A stretch of 64,000 nt of DNA, from assembly GCA_965216645.1 (NCBI GenBank), contig CBDCGJ010000063.1, positions 124,001 through 188,000 on the forward strand. The letters are read 5' to 3'. The translations under genes were made by a program, and so were the position numbers. Under the pieces are notes generated by a model. It searched no databases and was not told the origin of the DNA. It worked only from the letters and a program-made list of their open reading frames with translations. Shown here piece by piece: positions 62,077 to 64,000 of this stretch. Positions within the stretch are counted from its first letter, which is position 1, and every line of letters starts with the position of its first letter. The stretch is from CBDCGJ01 sp965216645 (GTDB lineage Bacteria > Pseudomonadota > Alphaproteobacteria > GCA-2731375).

Positions 62077-63540
62077 GTGGCCGACCTTCGCTATGTCTGT
62101 CTTTCCGATCTGCATTTGGGCGCGGGCTATTCGATCCTGACCGCCATCGATAAGAAAAAAGGCGCGGCCGAACCCGGCCGGCCCAGCGAGACCCTGACCC
62201 AATTGGGCCGCAATCTCGGCGCCTATGTCGCGGCGTTGAGCGGCGGCAAACCGGTGAACCTGGTGCTGATGGGCGATGTGTTGGATATGGCCCTGTCGCC
62301 GTTGCGCAAAACCGTTCCCGCCTTTCGCAGTTTCATGGCCGCGCTCTATCCCGATGACGGCAGCGGCCCGTTTGCGCCGGAAGTGATCTGCGTACCCGGC
62401 AATCACGACCACCATATTTGGCGCAGCGTTCGGGAGCGGGACTATCTCGACCGCCTGGCCAAATCCGACGGCGGCGCCCCCTCGCCAGCGGACGATACCG
62501 TGCTGTTCGGCGCGCCAACGCTGGAGGCGTTGCTGCTCCAGGAAGCGGTGGCCAGCTTGCCCCAACTCAAGAACGCCCGCTTCCCGGTGGCCTATCCCAA
62601 TTTCGGTCTCGCCAAGGGGGACCGCGCCGTCATACTGCATCACGGCCACTTCATCGAAAGCTTCTACCGGATGATGTCGGCGCTGAATGAATTCGCCCTT
62701 GGCAAGTCCCAGGACGATCTCGACGCGGCGGCGTTGGAGCGGCAGAACGGCACCTGGATCGATTTCATCTGGTCGACTTTCGGCGGCACCGGCGAGCTTG
62801 GCCGCGACGTCGATCGCTTCTACGGCATCCTGCAGTCCGGCGCGGCAACCCATCAGTATATCTCCGCCGTCGCCCACAAGCTGGTGCAGCAATATGCCGG
62901 CATGTTGCCCATGGGCGGCGAGGACAAGATACGCGGCTATGCGGAAATGGGCACCAAAGCGCTGCTCGACTTCATCGTCGGGCGTTTTTCCGAGCTTGAG
63001 CGCAACCAGCATCTCGACGCCCTGGGTCAGGGAAACATCGATGGCTTGCACTGGTATCTCGACCACATCGTCCTGAAACAGATCGAGGCTGAGCAGGCGA
63101 AAGTGCCGAAGGATCTGACTTTCGTCTTTGGCCATACCCACAAACCCTTTGAGGATATGATTGCCGCCGCCAACTATGCTCGACCGATCCCGGTCTACAA
63201 TACCGGCGGCTGGGTCCAGGACGAGCCCAAGTCGGTACCGCGTGAGGGTGCTTCCGCCGTCTTCATCGACGACGATTTGAACACAGCCGCGCTGCGTTTC
63301 TACAACCAAACGCCACACAATACGCCGCCCGCGGTCAGCGTGCGCGCCGCCGGTCTGATGCATAACGTGGACAACCCGCTGCATACGGCGATGGAGGAGA
63401 CGCTGGCCGATCAGGCTGCCGGTTGGGCAGACTTCGCCAAGGCGGCCAAAGCGGATCTGGAGCTGCGCCGCGACCTGCTGCGCCAGCAGCTGCACCAACC
63501 GCTCGCCGACTTCAAGAAATTGCCGGGGACCTTGGTATGA
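62077..63540 (+). CDS. Metallophosphoesterase
   Basis: A 487-residue calcineurin-like phosphoesterase. The metal-binding motifs are all present: SDLHLG, MGDVLD, GNHDHH, HHGHF and GHTHKPF. Between GNHD and GHTH is a long helical insert of more than 200 residues, giving an unusually large protein. GTG 62077 is the start, with GGGGGA upstream. Its stop overlaps the next gene's ATG (ATGA), so it is coupled to the GMC-type oxidoreductase. The substrate is unknown. Confidence 0.88.
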   Translation: MADLRYVCLSDLHLGAGYSILTAIDKKKGAAEPGRPSETLTQLGRNLGAYVAALSGGKPVNLVLMGDVLDMALSPLRKTVPAFRSFMAALYPDDGSGPFAPEVICVPGNHDHHIWRSVRERDYLDRLAKSDGGAPSPADDTVLFGAPTLEALLLQEAVASLPQLKNARFPVAYPNFGLAKGDRAVILHHGHFIESFYRMMSALNEFALGKSQDDLDAAALERQNGTWIDFIWSTFGGTGELGRDVDRFYGILQSGAATHQYISAVAHKLVQQYAGMLPMGGEDKIRGYAEMGTKALLDFIVGRFSELERNQHLDALGQGNIDGLHWYLDHIVLKQIEAEQAKVPKDLTFVFGHTHKPFEDMIAAANYARPIPVYNTGGWVQDEPKSVPREGASAVFIDDDLNTAALRFYNQTPHNTPPAVSVRAAGLMHNVDNPLHTAMEETLADQAAGWADFAKAAKADLELRRDLLRQQLHQPLADFKKLPGTLV

Positions 63541-64000
63541 CCGACTACAAGCCGATCTCGCGAAGCCTCGATGGGATCAAGGACCGTTACACCGTCGTGG
63601 TCATCGGTTCCGGTTATGGCGGCGGCATCGCCGCCTCTCGCATGGCGCGGGCGGGACAGTCGGTCTGTTTGCTGGAGCGGGGCCGGGAAATCCTGCCGGG
63701 GCAGTATCCGAACAGTCTCGAAAGCGGCATGAGCGAGATCCAGGTGCATGCGCCAGGGACGGACTTCGGCTCGGCCACCGCCCTCTTCGACGTTCGCCTG
63801 GACAACGAAGTGACGACGGTGCTGGGCTGCGGTCTGGGCGGCACCTCCTTGATCAACGCCAATGTCTCTCTGGAGGTGGATGAGAAGATCCGCAGCGGCG
63901 ACAATTGGCCGAAGCGCTTCCGCGGCGACAAAGACTTTCTCGAACCCTATTTCGAGCGCGCCCGCAAGATGCTCGACCCCAACCCCTATCCGGACGACTT
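63537..64000 (+). CDS. GMC-type FAD oxidoreductase, cholesterol-oxidase-like (3' partial)
   Basis: The first 154 residues of a flavoprotein cut by the window end. The FAD-binding fold reads YTVVVIGSGYGGGIAASRMA, then CLLERGREI, and the second FAD loop LGCGLGGTSLINANVSLE is typical of the cholesterol oxidase branch of GMC oxidoreductases. It would oxidise an alcohol or similar group using FAD. It overlaps the phosphoesterase stop by four bases, indicating a joint operon. Confidence 0.85.
   Translation, partial: MTDYKPISRSLDGIKDRYTVVVIGSGYGGGIAASRMARAGQSVCLLERGREILPGQYPNSLESGMSEIQVHAPGTDFGSATALFDVRLDNEVTTVLGCGLGGTSLINANVSLEVDEKIRSGDNWPKRFRGDKDFLEPYFERARKMLDPNPYPDD

Noticed and set aside
61948..63498. 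516-codon minus-strand frame over the metallophosphoesterase
   Set aside because: The plus-strand gene has all five metal motifs; the antisense frame has none.

Overview
The window reads as a chromosome segment of an alphaproteobacterium, most likely of the Rhodospirillales type. Most genes are GC-rich. The gene orders rph next to hrcA, hemC-hemD-mitofilin-like-hemY, and lppC/rsmI/yraN/BON are typical of that group. No species can be named from the sequence alone.

Layout. 1-10074: a type I secretion locus, with a giant repeat-built exoprotein (5' end outside the window), a PrtD-type ABC exporter and a HlyD-type adaptor. 10075-11110: about 1 kb of sparse sequence with one doubtful XRE-like fragment. 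11111-25091: a 14-kb, visibly AT-richer genomic island bounded by an exact 51-bp direct repeat. The right copy is the 3' part of an intact tRNA-Thr(CGT) gene; the left copy is the displaced remnant. The island carries a tyrosine integrase, an AlpA/excisionase-like protein, a large helicase-like protein with a four-cysteine cluster, small unknown genes, an XRE regulator, and a leftward cassette: PD-(D/E)XK nuclease-like protein, MmeI-like adenine methyltransferase, SF2 helicase, and a GIY-YIG nuclease broken by three single-base frameshifts. The cassette looks like a multi-subunit restriction or anti-phage system whose last gene has decayed.

25198-30645: an RsbW/STAS/PP2C partner-switching module (CHASE2-PP2C phosphatase, STAS antagonist, RsbW-like kinase) interleaved with FecR, OmpA-lipoprotein and metallo-beta-lactamase-fold genes. 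30757-35154: a leftward haem operon (hemC, hemD, a Mic60/mitofilin-like membrane protein, hemY), divergent from tsaD-gpsA. The rightward run continues into two paralogous QueG-like 4Fe-4S proteins and a PaaK-like ligase. 40697-45705: EVE protein, D-Ala-D-Ala dipeptidase-like protein, hrcA (leftward), rph, rdgB, hemW.

45690-57483: metabolic and regulatory genes (Asp/Glu racemase-like, two LysR regulators, cupin, DapA-family lyase, MFS transporter, PLP aminotransferase, aldo/keto reductase) around the envelope block lppC/rsmI/yraN/BON. 57488-64000: HAD dehalogenase, a histidine kinase with an N-terminal winged-helix domain, a di-haem cytochrome, a metallophosphoesterase and the start of a GMC-type oxidoreductase cut by the window end.

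The strongest candidate for an undescribed system is the island cassette at 17844-24617. Next are the Fe-S-type island helicase, the winged-helix histidine kinase, and the QueG-like pair with its ligase.
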